From Sphingobacteriales bacterium (GTDB lineage Bacteria; Bacteroidota; Bacteroidia; Chitinophagales; UBA2359), in NCBI GenBank assembly GCA_016711295.1, contig JADJTE010000005.1, forward strand, positions 310,001 to 374,000: 64,000 nt of DNA, in the 5' to 3' direction. Positions 39,382 to 48,028 of the stretch are shown piece by piece. The translations under genes were made by a program, and so were the position numbers. The notes beneath the pieces are model-generated. The model ran no database searches and had not been told where the DNA came from. It saw only the letters and a list, made by a program, of their open reading frames with translations. Each line of letters opens with the position of its first letter. Position 1 is the stretch's first letter.

Positions 39382-40425
39382 TCAGGAGAGGGATTGTTCT
39401 CGCATATATCCATAGCCCACGGCGGTTTTGGCACCAATGCCGTGCTGGGTGAGGGCTTCGCGTAGATATTTTTTTATCTCTTGCACCATCTGTTCGCCAT
39501 TGCCAAAGGCGGTATGCTCTGTTGCTTTCCGATAGCCAAAAGTAAATTGGAATGGCGTATCCTTAGCAACGGTGAGAAATAATACGGGTATAGGGCTTTG
39601 CGTATCGGTGGGCCAGTTTCCGCCGCCATAATACTTGGGATAATGCGGGTTCATGATATCTGCCTCTATCGTTTGCTGTTTTGTCGGAAAAGTATCAAAA
39701 AATACGATATTTCCCTTGCGCGAAACGCCCAATTCGCCGCCATACCGACTCTTAAAAATTTCCTTTTTGCCGTCTGATTTAACTTTGAGGATTTGGTCGG
39801 GGCAGCCGAATAGGTCTATAAAGCTATCATCGCAAATAGCCAATTCTTCTTTATTTTCGTATTTGTTGAGAATAATCCAACTGCGTACAAGGCCTTTCAG
39901 CGAACTGGCTGATATATAAGGAACGCCATAAATATGATGTAACGAAATGCTCGTTTCATAGACCGACTCGCCGCCCAAACCTGTTATGAAACGCCATTCG
40001 GGGTGCATAATTAGTTTTTGGGTATGGTCGCTCATCTTTTGGGCGAGTTGCCATACGCGCTCGGCTATTTTACCCGTTTCGGCTATTTCTTTGCCTGTTC
40101 GGTGGGTTGGTCTTAGGTTTTGTATGGCCTGCCTCTAAGATCTTGCCCGGCTTCGCTCGACAGATTGCCTATTTTATCGTTGTAGATGAATACTAAACGA
40201 TTGAAGTGTAGGTGAAAGTTTTCACTCTTGGGGGTATTGCCAAGACATTTTAAGGTATCGGCAGGCACGCAATGGCGCGGCAGAGTAGACGTAGAGCGCG
40301 TAGCCTCGTGGGTAGGTGGGTCTTTGGGCTTGTCGGGGGGTGGGTCTTTTTTTGGGACGGTTATAGCCCAATTTGTCGTACAACTTGCTAAATGGGTTGT
40401 CGTCGTCGTAATCGTGGGGGTACAT
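39382..40425 (-). CDS. cmr6: Type III-B CRISPR subunit Cmr6 (copy 2, frameshifted)
   Basis: A second Cmr6. The intact C-terminal piece (217 residues) has FITGLGGESVYETSISLHH, GVPYISASSLKGLVRSW and the same C-terminus QHGIGAKTAVGYGYMRE. Upstream pieces in other frames, from MYPHDYDDDNPFSKLYDKL through FHLHFNRLVFIYNDKI to GKEIAETGKIAERVWQ, add an N-terminal region of about 130 residues, with breaks near 40290 and 40130. The two Cmr6 proteins share the core motifs but differ strongly outside them, so this is an old duplication rather than an assembly copy. The start is the ATG at 40425, or a TTG overlapping the cmr5 stop. Confidence 0.8.
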
Positions 40426-40451
40426 AGGCAATTGAGAATTTAAGTGATAAG

Positions 40452-40691
40452 TCAATCTTGTTTAACAAAGCGTTTTAGCCAAGCTGCCAGAGCCAATATC
40501 TCACGAGTGGCAAAGCGATATTTTTCGGAGTCTAATTGCGTAATTACCTGCACAAACTCACCTCCTTTGCTTAACTCCGTTTGGATAATGGAATGTTTGG
40601 CACTGCAAAGCCATTTGTACAATTGATTGTACAATAATTCCCAGCCCTTGTTACTCTTTTTACTATACATAAAGCTTGCCAAGAGTGGCAT
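40452..40691 (-). CDS. cmr5: Type III-B CRISPR subunit Cmr5, short
   Basis: A 79-residue all-helical protein. YSKKSNKGWELLYNQLYKWL and YRFATREILALAAWLKRF match the C-terminal half of Cmr5, the small subunit that lines the crRNA groove. Cmr5 is normally 110-160 residues; here the first helices are missing, and an in-frame stop lies two codons before the first ATG (40691). The 5' end overlaps the last 29 bases of cmr4, where Cmr4 itself ends abruptly as GGNATLGKLYV. Both facts fit a small deletion at the cmr4-cmr5 junction, real or an assembly loss. Confidence 0.72.
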   Translation of the reverse strand: MPLLASFMYSKKSNKGWELLYNQLYKWLCSAKHSIIQTELSKGGEFVQVITQLDSEKYRFATREILALAAWLKRFVKQD

Positions 40692-41580
40692 TGCCGCCTA
40701 TTTGGAAATAAGATATTTCTTTTATGGTATTTGCAAAGAAATCCATGATTTTTTCAGCTTTCTTGCGGTCCTCTTTCTTGCGGTCATCTTCCTTTTTAGC
40801 AAATTCGTCGGCAGCCATCACTAAGGAGTACAAGACACTTTCGGCGGGTAGGTATTCTTCGTTAAAGAGTGCGCCGGTTTGTACGGTGCCTGTCTCATTG
40901 TCGATTTTGATGCGCGTGATTACTTCGGTCGAGAGGGTTACGAAGTCGGTGAAATCGTCATCATTTAATACCACCAAATTTTTGCTCAGGTGGTCTTTCC
41001 AGAATGGTGTAATGCCGTCGTGGGTAAATAATATTTCGGAGAGCCAGGCTGCCAATTTTGTTGTTTCGCTGTTTTTGGTCACGTCAAAAGTGTATTCTTC
41101 TAATACTATCTTGTCTCTTCCGCCTACGGAGTAAGCTAGGTTGATAGCGTTACAACAAGTATTTGCAGCTATTTCGAGTAGCTTAAAATTAGTGGGTAGT
41201 GCATTGGCAATTGTGAGGTCGCGCTGCAATTGCAGCAATACTTTGGGGCATGTTACCCAAGCAAAAACGCCTTTCATGCTTTTGACGGGGAATAATAAGA
41301 GGCGAGCATCAGAAAAAGCCATCGAACCTGCATGTTCGTCGCCATTTTCGGGTCCGAAAGTTGCTTGTATGGCCTTAAGGGCATCACGGTCTTTTCGGTC
41401 TTTTTGGGTGTGTTCAAATGCTTCGCGCAGGGCACCTTTGAGCGAGGAAGCCTCTATTTTGGGAAATTGGGTGTGCCGCTCGCGCTGTATGGGCAAATCG
41501 ACTACGCCCAAACTGTCGCCGCTGCCTGCGTGTAGTGGTGTTTCGCAGAGCAGAAATAAGGTTTTGGTGTGTTTATACAT
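40663..41580 (-). CDS. cmr4: Type III-B CRISPR subunit Cmr4 (target RNA-cleaving backbone subunit)
   Basis: A 305-residue RAMP/Cas7-type protein. It opens YKHTKTLFLLCETPLHAGSG and has IEASSLKGALREAF (the glycine-containing RAMP segment), FSDARLLLFPVKS and a final FQIGGNATLG. Cmr4 forms the backbone and cuts target RNA every six bases; the catalytic aspartate of the family is expected in the H/DSLGVVDLPIQRER loop (D22/D28 region here). The C-terminal end is a few residues shorter than usual. Its first 56 codons and leader are exactly duplicated at 42527-42722, on the other side of a toxin-antitoxin module. Confidence 0.92.
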   Translation of the reverse strand: MYKHTKTLFLLCETPLHAGSGDSLGVVDLPIQRERHTQFPKIEASSLKGALREAFEHTQKDRKDRDALKAIQATFGPENGDEHAGSMAFSDARLLLFPVKSMKGVFAWVTCPKVLLQLQRDLTIANALPTNFKLLEIAANTCCNAINLAYSVGGRDKIVLEEYTFDVTKNSETTKLAAWLSEILFTHDGITPFWKDHLSKNLVVLNDDDFTDFVTLSTEVITRIKIDNETGTVQTGALFNEEYLPAESVLYSLVMAADEFAKKEDDRKKEDRKKAEKIMDFFANTIKEISYFQIGGNATLGKLYV

Positions 41581-41608
41581 GGGTAAGTTATTTTTTATTC
41601 CAGATTTT
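41413..41608. repeat. 196-bp direct repeat, copy R2 (start of intact cmr4)
   Basis: From TTCAAATGCTTCGCGCAG to ATTCCAGATTTT this is identical to 42527-42722 except for one base (GGTTTTGG against GGTGTTGG). It covers codons 1-56 of cmr4 exactly, and 28 bases of leader. The leader also encodes the last codons of the AbiEii-like toxin (IWNKK and stop). Confidence 0.95.
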
Positions 41609-42222
41609 TATTTGTCGTTGGAAGTGTTGGGCTATTTGGGATAAGGTGATGGGATATTTAGGTTCTAAGTGTTGTATGTTTTCGTCGTCGATGTCGTCGG
41701 TAAAAATCAAGGCGCGTTGCAGCAATGTTTTATTGAGATTGCTCATTTTTTGCCGCGTCAGTTCAAAAAAATCATCGAGCGTATAGCGTTGGTTGAGGCA
41801 ATAAAGGTCGTAATAGTCGCGATAGGCAGCCCGCAGGAATAAGGTATTTACTTTCATGACCAACAGGGTATCGAGTTGGGCTATATGCAGATGGTCTATC
41901 AGGTGCGTCCGTCGCCGCAACTCGTGCCAATTGTTGGCAAAAAAGTCAATTTTACGCCGTTGAGTATAAAGTCGGCTTGCGTGGGCGATAGGTTGATGAT
42001 ATGCAGTTCGCCTATTTGGGCGTGTCGGAGTTGTTGTGCTAATTGGGGCGGGTCGATTTGGGCTTGCCAGGTAAAAAAATCGAGGTCTTCGCTGAGGCGG
42101 TGCGCCAAATATATTGCCAATGCCGAACCGCCCACAAAAGTATAATCGCCGAGCAAAGGTAGTTTTGCCAATTGCCGCAACACGTTTGCCGTATTAGGTA
42201 ATAAATTGTTTAATTCGTTCAT
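41588..42222 (-). CDS. AbiEii/AbiGii-family nucleotidyltransferase toxin (frameshifted)
   Basis: Restored to about 211 residues. The nucleotidyltransferase signature GGSALAIYLAHRLSEDLDFF (about 31-50) carries the paired acidic residues of the AbiEii (DUF1814) family, which transfer nucleotides to tRNA or other targets and arrest growth. One shift in a T-run at about 41945 joins FFANNWHELRRRTHL to the C-terminal AAYRDYYDLYCLNQRY, a family hallmark. Its start overlaps the antitoxin stop by 29 bases, as in toxin-antitoxin operons. It lies inside the Cmr operon, and its last codons come from the duplicated cmr4 leader. Confidence 0.85.
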
Positions 42223-42694
42223 GGCGGCTCAGTTTTTTTTGAAGCGGTCGTATATAGCGTTGCGGATTTTTGATGTCAAAAAAGATGAGTGCCAAATAGT
42301 AGTTGTGTGGATAGATACGCTCGTCGGGAATCAGTTTTTCGCGCCAAATTTGGCGTATGCGCGGCTTGCCGAACAAGCGGAACAGCGTTTTTAGCTCTGC
42401 GACATCGCCCCAGCGTAGGCAAGCCTCTATCAGCGTTGGGTCGGGCAGGTCGGCGGCGGGCGCGTAGCTCCACAACGCGCCTGCTTTTCGCAACTGGGCT
42501 AATAGGTCTGTTTTGACGTGGTGGCTTTCAAATGCTTCGCGCAGGGCACCTTTGAGCGAGGAAGCCTCTATTTTGGGAAATTGGGTGTGCCGCTCGCGCT
42601 GTATGGGCAAATCGACTACGCCCAAACTGTCGCCGCTGCCTGCGTGTAGTGGTGTTTCGCAGAGCAGAAATAAGGTGTTGGTGTGTTTATACAT
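42194..42694 (-). CDS. Chimera: first 56 residues of Cmr4 fused to an AbiE-associated antitoxin-like domain
   Basis: A 166-residue open frame. Residues 1-56 are those of Cmr4 except N6 for K6, ending GALREAFE. Residues from about 57 (SHHVKTDLLAQLRK) are unrelated and contain LWSYAPAADL, RWGDVAELKTLFRLFGKPR and FFDIKNPQRYI, the pattern of the small helical proteins (DUF6922-like) that precede AbiEii toxins in Bacteroidota. The breakpoint falls exactly on a codon boundary. The antitoxin may be translated as this fusion or from an internal start; GTC/GTG-type starts cannot be judged. It overlaps the toxin gene. Confidence 0.8.
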   Translation of the reverse strand: MYKHTNTLFLLCETPLHAGSGDSLGVVDLPIQRERHTQFPKIEASSLKGALREAFESHHVKTDLLAQLRKAGALWSYAPAADLPDPTLIEACLRWGDVAELKTLFRLFGKPRIRQIWREKLIPDERIYPHNYYLALIFFDIKNPQRYIRPLQKKLSRHERIKQFIT

Positions 42695-42722
42695 GGGTAA
42701 GTTATTTTTTATTCCAGATTTT
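42527..42722. repeat. 196-bp direct repeat, copy R1 (partial cmr4)
   Basis: Second copy of the repeat at 41413-41608, offset by 1,114 bases. It holds the same 56 cmr4 codons plus the same 28 bases of leader. Upstream of it the sequence differs from the toxin gene, so the leader was probably the ancestral upstream sequence of cmr4. Confidence 0.95.
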
Positions 42723-42770
42723 GATGTGTGGTTTTTTGGGGAGAGGGGGGATTGCTATGAGGGTGTGGTG

Positions 42771-44175
42771 TTAAGGGTGAGGCTTAAAAGTAAATTCCTT
42801 CCATGAAGAGGATTCGGATTCAAATTCAAATTCAAATTCTTTTAGCTTGTCTTCGCTAACAGACCAATTTACATTTGTTTTGTAATTAGGTTCGGGGCAT
42901 AGCCATATCCAGCGCACGCCGGGATATGTCCGTAATAAGGTGATAAAATTTTCTTCTTGCTTATAATGAGGCTTTTGGATATGATAGGTAAGTATTACTA
43001 AATGTAGCTGTTTATCTCCTTTGGTAAGTTCATTCTTTGCCTGGTGAAATGCCCCTTCTTCGCATTTGTACGCTAATGTATTTTTAGTTTTATTTTTGTT
43101 CATATATTCTCGAATTAAAAAATCTGTATTCTGGGGTTTTACCTCGATACACCAAATTTCTTCCTCACTTTCGACAAACAAGTCCAAATCGTAAGGGTCT
43201 CCTTGCTCTGATTTCCCTATTTTTTACCCAAATCTATTATTGCATTTGGAAATTCTTTTTTAAAAAACTCGAATACTTTAATCTCCATGACTTTTCCCAA
43301 AAGGGTGTTGTATTTTTCTTCATCATATATGTCGTATAGCATTTTGCCTAAAGTTGATAACCCTATTCTTTTATCCTTTGTCTTGGGACAATCTCTTTCA
43401 GCAATTAACATCAAATTTTTCAACTTTTTAAATGTTTCTTCTTGTTCTTTTTCCGTACCGTTTAGGCTTTTTATAAAATCGTATTCTATCGGTAGGTTTT
43501 GACACTCTTTTCCCCTTGTTATCAGGTCAAAAGCGCAATGTTCATCAGTAAAAAGAGAAAAATCAAAGCTAATTGGTGCTTGAGGTATTTTTATCAACTC
43601 ATAACTTTCTTTTTCGCTTTCCTCAAATAGATAATAAAGTGGAGAATTTTTGATTTGGGCAAGTATAGTTATAAAAGGTATGCTGGCTTTGTAGCCCCCT
43701 GTGATATTGAATATGCAGTTAGACCAATCGGTGCGGGCAATTTCAACTATTTTGTCCACCAGATTAACCATACCTTCGTCTTCAAAGGTTTTTTATCCTT
43801 GACTTGCAGCCCCGATATGTGACAAATTTCTTCAATAGTAATGCTTTCTTTGGGGTATTTAGCAAACCATTCCTTTATCAACTCTGCGCATAGGTATGAG
43901 TGAATAGTATCAGTAGCGATAAGATGAACGCTTATAGGCGTAGATAATTTCGCTTGAATTTTGATGATGCTGGCGATTTCAGCAGAGGTATTGGCATTGT
44001 CTGACCATTTTTCTTTTATCGCCCCCTTTATACTCTTGATAGCATGCTCTTTGTTTTCTCCCTCTTTGTAGCTTTTATCTTTTAAATCGTGCCACTTCTT
44101 GCAGGGACTATCATCCAACTCGTTTTTCACATTTTGGTAGAGCGAAGTGCCTACCATAGTAATTACTTTTTTCAT
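42771..44175 (-). CDS. CARF-domain effector with PD-(D/E)XK nuclease (Card1/Can2-like; frameshifted)
   Basis: Restored to about 467 residues (shifts in A-runs near 43790 and 43208). The N-terminal CARF domain begins KKVITMVGTSLYQN and has CIFNITGGYKASIPF, the two loops that bind cyclic oligoadenylate in Csx1/Csm6-type sensors. After a linker, a PD-(D/E)XK nuclease follows: LLGKVMEIKVFEFF, then DPYDLDLF and WCIEVKP with the D...ExK residues. This is the order found in Card1/Can2 effectors, activated by cyclic tetra- or hexa-adenylate to cut DNA or RNA. It is 16 bases after cmr3 in the same operon. The C-terminus ends in a short acidic FEFEFESES repeat. Confidence 0.82.
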
Positions 44176-44191
44176 ATTTTTATTTGTTTGA

Positions 44192-45286
44192 TTATCGTTG
44201 TTTGTCGGGGTTAAAATTGGCTATTAGGGCTAAACCAAAACCTTGACGCGCTGCGTCGAATTTGTCGGTTTTTAGGTCAGAAATACAAGTATAATGTATG
44301 GCTTGGGCTGCTTCTCGCGCTTTTTGTTCGTTTTCGGCTTTGACATAATAAACACTACCCGCAGGAACACATCTATACATGGGTTTGGGTTTGTTGGCTT
44401 TCATGTCAAATCCGCCGACATTGACGTATTTGCCCAAAGCGCAGGTGATAAGTTCCAAGCGGTGCTGTTGTAGCAGTTCTTTGGGTTGCCAGCCGCTTTT
44501 AAAGATGGCATCGGTAGCCAAATAGATTTTAAAGGTATCGCCTTTTACATCGGGGCAGCCTATTTCTATGGAGTCAGTGGGATTAGTGCGTATGATTTTA
44601 TGCTCGCCGCCGTAGCGTGCTAATTGGTTCTCGTTCAGTTCCAGCCCTTCGTAGTCGGCACAGATATAGAGTCGTTTCGGTTTATTCGGCTTCTCTATAT
44701 CAAATTTTCCCTCTAAACGTTGCAAGGTCAAGCGGTATAAGTGTCCTTCTTGGACGGTTCTTTGGTCTCTATTGCGCCCTATCCCAATTTTAGTTTCGGT
44801 GCTAAGGTAATGACTCAATTTAGTCGGTGTAAAAACTGCACACCCTTTGGCATAGTCATCTGCCCAACTACTCTCATCTATCATAAATTCCTCTCCTTTT
44901 GCTTTTTGGAGCTTTGATGGTCCCAATATTTTGGGCGTACTTGCATTAGACAAGGGCGGCTTGTCCATTATAGTTAGAAACGTTGGCGTTGGCTTTTCCT
45001 CATTCTCTTCCCCTACTACCATATCCTTGGGCAAGGGCAATAAGATACTAGTATGGCTTTTGAGAAACACACCTTTTAGTTGTAGTTGGCTGCTGGGGTC
45101 GTCTGGGGTATTGGCGTAGGACAATTTATCGGGGTTTTGGGCAAAATAATGTGTCCGCAAAGCCCCATACAATACGCTGGGCGGCGGCGGAAAAATGCCC
45201 GTTGCCATATTGTCGTCGCCCATCGAGAAGGGTTTGCCGTCTCTGAAAAACAGTGTGTCGATGGCTTCTATTTGAATACTCGGCAT
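44192..45286 (-). CDS. cmr3: Type III-B CRISPR subunit Cmr3
   Basis: A 364-residue RAMP/Cas5-like protein that binds the 5' tag of the crRNA beside Cas10. The family opening LFFRDGKPFSMGDDNMATG and PPPPSVLYGALRTHYF are clear, as is IGIGRNRDQRTVQEGHLY (about 165-182), a Cmr3 hallmark, and a late ALGKYVNVGGFDM. Length is normal and the frame is intact. It lies 30 bases downstream of cmr2. Confidence 0.92.
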   Translation of the reverse strand: MPSIQIEAIDTLFFRDGKPFSMGDDNMATGIFPPPPSVLYGALRTHYFAQNPDKLSYANTPDDPSSQLQLKGVFLKSHTSILLPLPKDMVVGEENEEKPTPTFLTIMDKPPLSNASTPKILGPSKLQKAKGEEFMIDESSWADDYAKGCAVFTPTKLSHYLSTETKIGIGRNRDQRTVQEGHLYRLTLQRLEGKFDIEKPNKPKRLYICADYEGLELNENQLARYGGEHKIIRTNPTDSIEIGCPDVKGDTFKIYLATDAIFKSGWQPKELLQQHRLELITCALGKYVNVGGFDMKANKPKPMYRCVPAGSVYYVKAENEQKAREAAQAIHYTCISDLKTDKFDAARQGFGLALIANFNPDKQR

Positions 45287-45316
45287 AATAGTTTGGTGTG
45301 AAGTAGGGTAATGGGG

Positions 45317-47273
45317 TTATTGCATAACTGCGGAATCAGAATACAGAGCAACCTGCTCGTTGATTTGGCGGTACATAAAGCGCAGAATATTGAGTGCCGA
45401 AAAATAATTGTTCATTTTTCCATCGTGCGTTTGATTGTATAATTCAATTAGATGCTCTGACATCTCAAGTACTTTCCTCAATTTAAATTCTTTGTCTTTG
45501 TTCTTGCTCTTACTGTTATATTGGCGTTGGGTGATGCGTTTTATTTCATGTTCTAATATATGTTTGCATCCTTGGGGGAAAAACCCATCTCGATTGATGA
45601 GCCGCACAAACTCGTTTTGCAGATTTACGACCAATTTGGTCGAAAAAGACCAGTCCTCATGGGCATCACATTCTTCTTCGCCCCGAAAATAGCGTAAGAT
45701 TTCTATAAATTTCGCTGCTTGGTAATTTTTCCATACGGTTTTTTCCACTTCGCCGCTGCCTTTAATGACCGTCAAACCGAAAGCATCTTTTTCTTCTTTT
45801 TCGTACTTATTCTTAGCCGCTTCTTGTGCCTCGTGGGCGGTTTTGAGTACTATTGATAGGGGTTCTTTGTAATGGGCGATACATATTCCCGCCGAGAACG
45901 ACAATTCTCGTGACAAACCGTATTTTTCTTTTAGTTTGTCGCTGACCATTTCGCGGTAAGCCTTGCGTAGTGTTATCAATGCTTTAAAAAGATAGTTTAG
46001 GTTGATGAATCCCAAAAAATCATCGCCGCCCGCATAGACGGTTCTGCCCCATTTCTCGCCCCTCTTTCCTCGTCCCTTTCTTGCCCCTCTTCTTGCCCTC
46101 TTTCTCGTTATCTATCATTTCGGAAGCATGTTTGGCAAATCGGCTCAATTCTCTCGAAAAATCCTTTTGAAATTGCTGCAAATCGATGGGATTGCCCACT
46201 ACATCTTTTTCGGGCAATAGGCTTGTGTCGCCGCTCAACCATTTGCCCATGCTGTCGCCGTCAAACGTGAGTATGGCATAGTATTTAAGCTCGGAATGCC
46301 CCTCTTTTTTCGCTTCTTTCCAAAAATTTTTATAACATTGCACGATGACGCTATCATCGGATGGTTCTTCTTCGGTATTTTTCAATATCTTTTCTCGCCT
46401 TGCTTTCGACAGAGCATTTTCCTCGAAAAACAACTGCGCATTGGCTTTCAGAAGTATTATTTTGCACATTTTGGCATTGCTATTATTATTCATTTTGGTT
46501 AGCACGTCGAGCAAGGCTATTTCTGCGGTAGATGGAAATGTCTTTTCTATTGTCATACTTGCGTTTGACATAGCTAATGGCACTTAATGCCTCGCCTTGG
46601 TCTAAGTTGTTACCTTTGCCTACTTCTATTGCCGCAGATGTAATATAGGCAGGTGCTTTTTTGTCCTTAGGGTCACGGCCTCTATTGGACGATAGAATAG
46701 TGCATTTCGCTCGCCGTCTAAGCTACATTTTCGCCCTTGCTCGCCTATTTCTCCGTTGTAGGAAAATTGAGAAAAGGTACGGCTATTTTTGATAGCACCC
46801 ATTAATTGCTCGAGTTTGGCATAGTCGGCACGATAATCATCGGTACAGGGAATCGCCACCCAATTAATGTCTAAGTGTTGGCTGACTTGAGCTGCTGCCG
46901 CTTCGTTCCAATTCTCTAATGCTTTTTGGGCTATTTCTTTCCATTCCTTTTTTAAGGAATCTCTCGCTATGTCCACCCATTTGTCTTCAACGCTTTTTTG
47001 GGCTTTTTGGGCTATCGCCTCGATATTGCTATCGCTATCGCTACTAAGCATTGCTACAAAGCGGTTGGGTAGCGATTTTATACCCTTCCATTCGGTGTTG
47101 CCTTGTGGGGCATAGGGAAATACAATATTTTCTCTACCAACAGCATCGATGGCGGTTTTGATGAGGTCAGACAATATACGGCTACCCGCAGCCAAGTCTG
47201 ACGTTTTTCGCGCTTGGGCGATGAATGACTGTACGGGACCTATTGTAAAAAGGAGGAGGTATTGTTGGGGCAT
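45317..47273 (-). CDS. cmr2: Type III-B CRISPR subunit Cmr2/Cas10, no HD domain (frameshifted)
   Basis: Restored to about 650 residues in several pieces. It starts directly with LLLFTIGPVQSFIAQARKTS, the usual opening of the first palm-like domain, with no HD nuclease domain before it. LTFDGDSMGKWLSGD is in the middle and YAGGDDFLGF (split by a shift near 46018-46050) is the catalytic GGDD of the second palm, needed to make cyclic oligoadenylate on target binding. The C-terminal helical part ends QINEQVALYSD. Breaks are near 46655, 46555 and 46040. It should be a signalling-only Cas10 that acts through the CARF nuclease of the same operon. Confidence 0.88.
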
Positions 47274-47306
47274 ATTTATAATAATTGTCGATTTGTTTGA
47301 GAACTT

Positions 47307-48028
47307 TTAGGGCAGTAAGAAAGAAAAGTTTTCTTTCAGCGTTGAAAAAAAGGGAGGTAGCTTTTCCTGATCCTCATTGAGAAACGTCGGTAGCGTTTTT
47401 TTAAAGTCTTCAGCGTTAAGATTACGCTCATTAAGCAGTGTCCTAATAACGGCAATTCGCCTCCTCTTTAATTTTTCACAGCTGAGTCCGAGTATATCAA
47501 TTGTATACTCAACCTTTTTTTTCTCGTCGTCCGTGCAATTGTCAGCTGCACTGATATCGCCATCCAGATACGAAAATAAATGGCTTATATCATCTTGTGG
47601 GTTGAGGAGCAAAGTATAATCTATTTTTTCCTTTTGTCCTTTTCTATGACCACAAGAGATGTTGTCTCGGCGGACAAGTTTTTCATCTTTATCGGGTATA
47701 GGATCCTTATCGCCTTCGCAAGAAGCCAACATACCAATATAATCAAGCGAATGTATATTGTGGGTGAAGTTGCTCTGCCCAGAAGCACCCTGCATTCTAA
47801 AATCGCTCTGCTCAAAAAAATGCTCTATATGGCAGTTCTTTTTACCTTGTTCTACGTAAATTCGACATTCACAATAACAGCAGAGGTATTTTTGGCTTTC
47901 GAGTAATTTGCTTCTTATTGAGCATTTTTGCTTGGCAGTCAAATCCTCATATTTTTTACCTGCCGTTACCTTTGCGCTATTTGCCTTTGTATGGAAGCAT
48001 AGAGCGGTAATTTGCTTATTTTTCTCAT
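47307..48028 (-). CDS. HNH endonuclease, PtuB/TIGR02646-like (one frameshift)
   Basis: Restored to about 240 residues. The ATG at 48028 begins MRKISKLPLYASIQ, the typical start of these proteins, and overlaps the ATPase stop as ATGA. One shift near 47985 leads to KYEDLTAKQKCSIRS. The HNH core is LCCYCECRIYVE, HIEHFFEQS, LDYIGMLASC and ISCGHRKGQKE, that is two CxxC/CxxCH zinc-type pairs around the catalytic HxxH, as in PtuB of Septu and the HNH nuclease of retron-Eco7 (Ec78). It follows a PtuA-like ATPase and precedes cmr2 by 33 bases. Alone this family is defined as the toxic nuclease of an ATPase-controlled pair. Confidence 0.87.

Noticed and set aside
42810..42840. AAATTC microsatellite in the CARF effector as a phase-variable switch
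   Set aside because: The unit is six bases, so slippage would keep frame; only about three copies are present. It encodes a short acidic tail.
47621..47906. Open frames on the plus strand across the HNH gene
   Set aside because: They are antisense shadows of the HNH and cmr2 genes, with no start context or domain.
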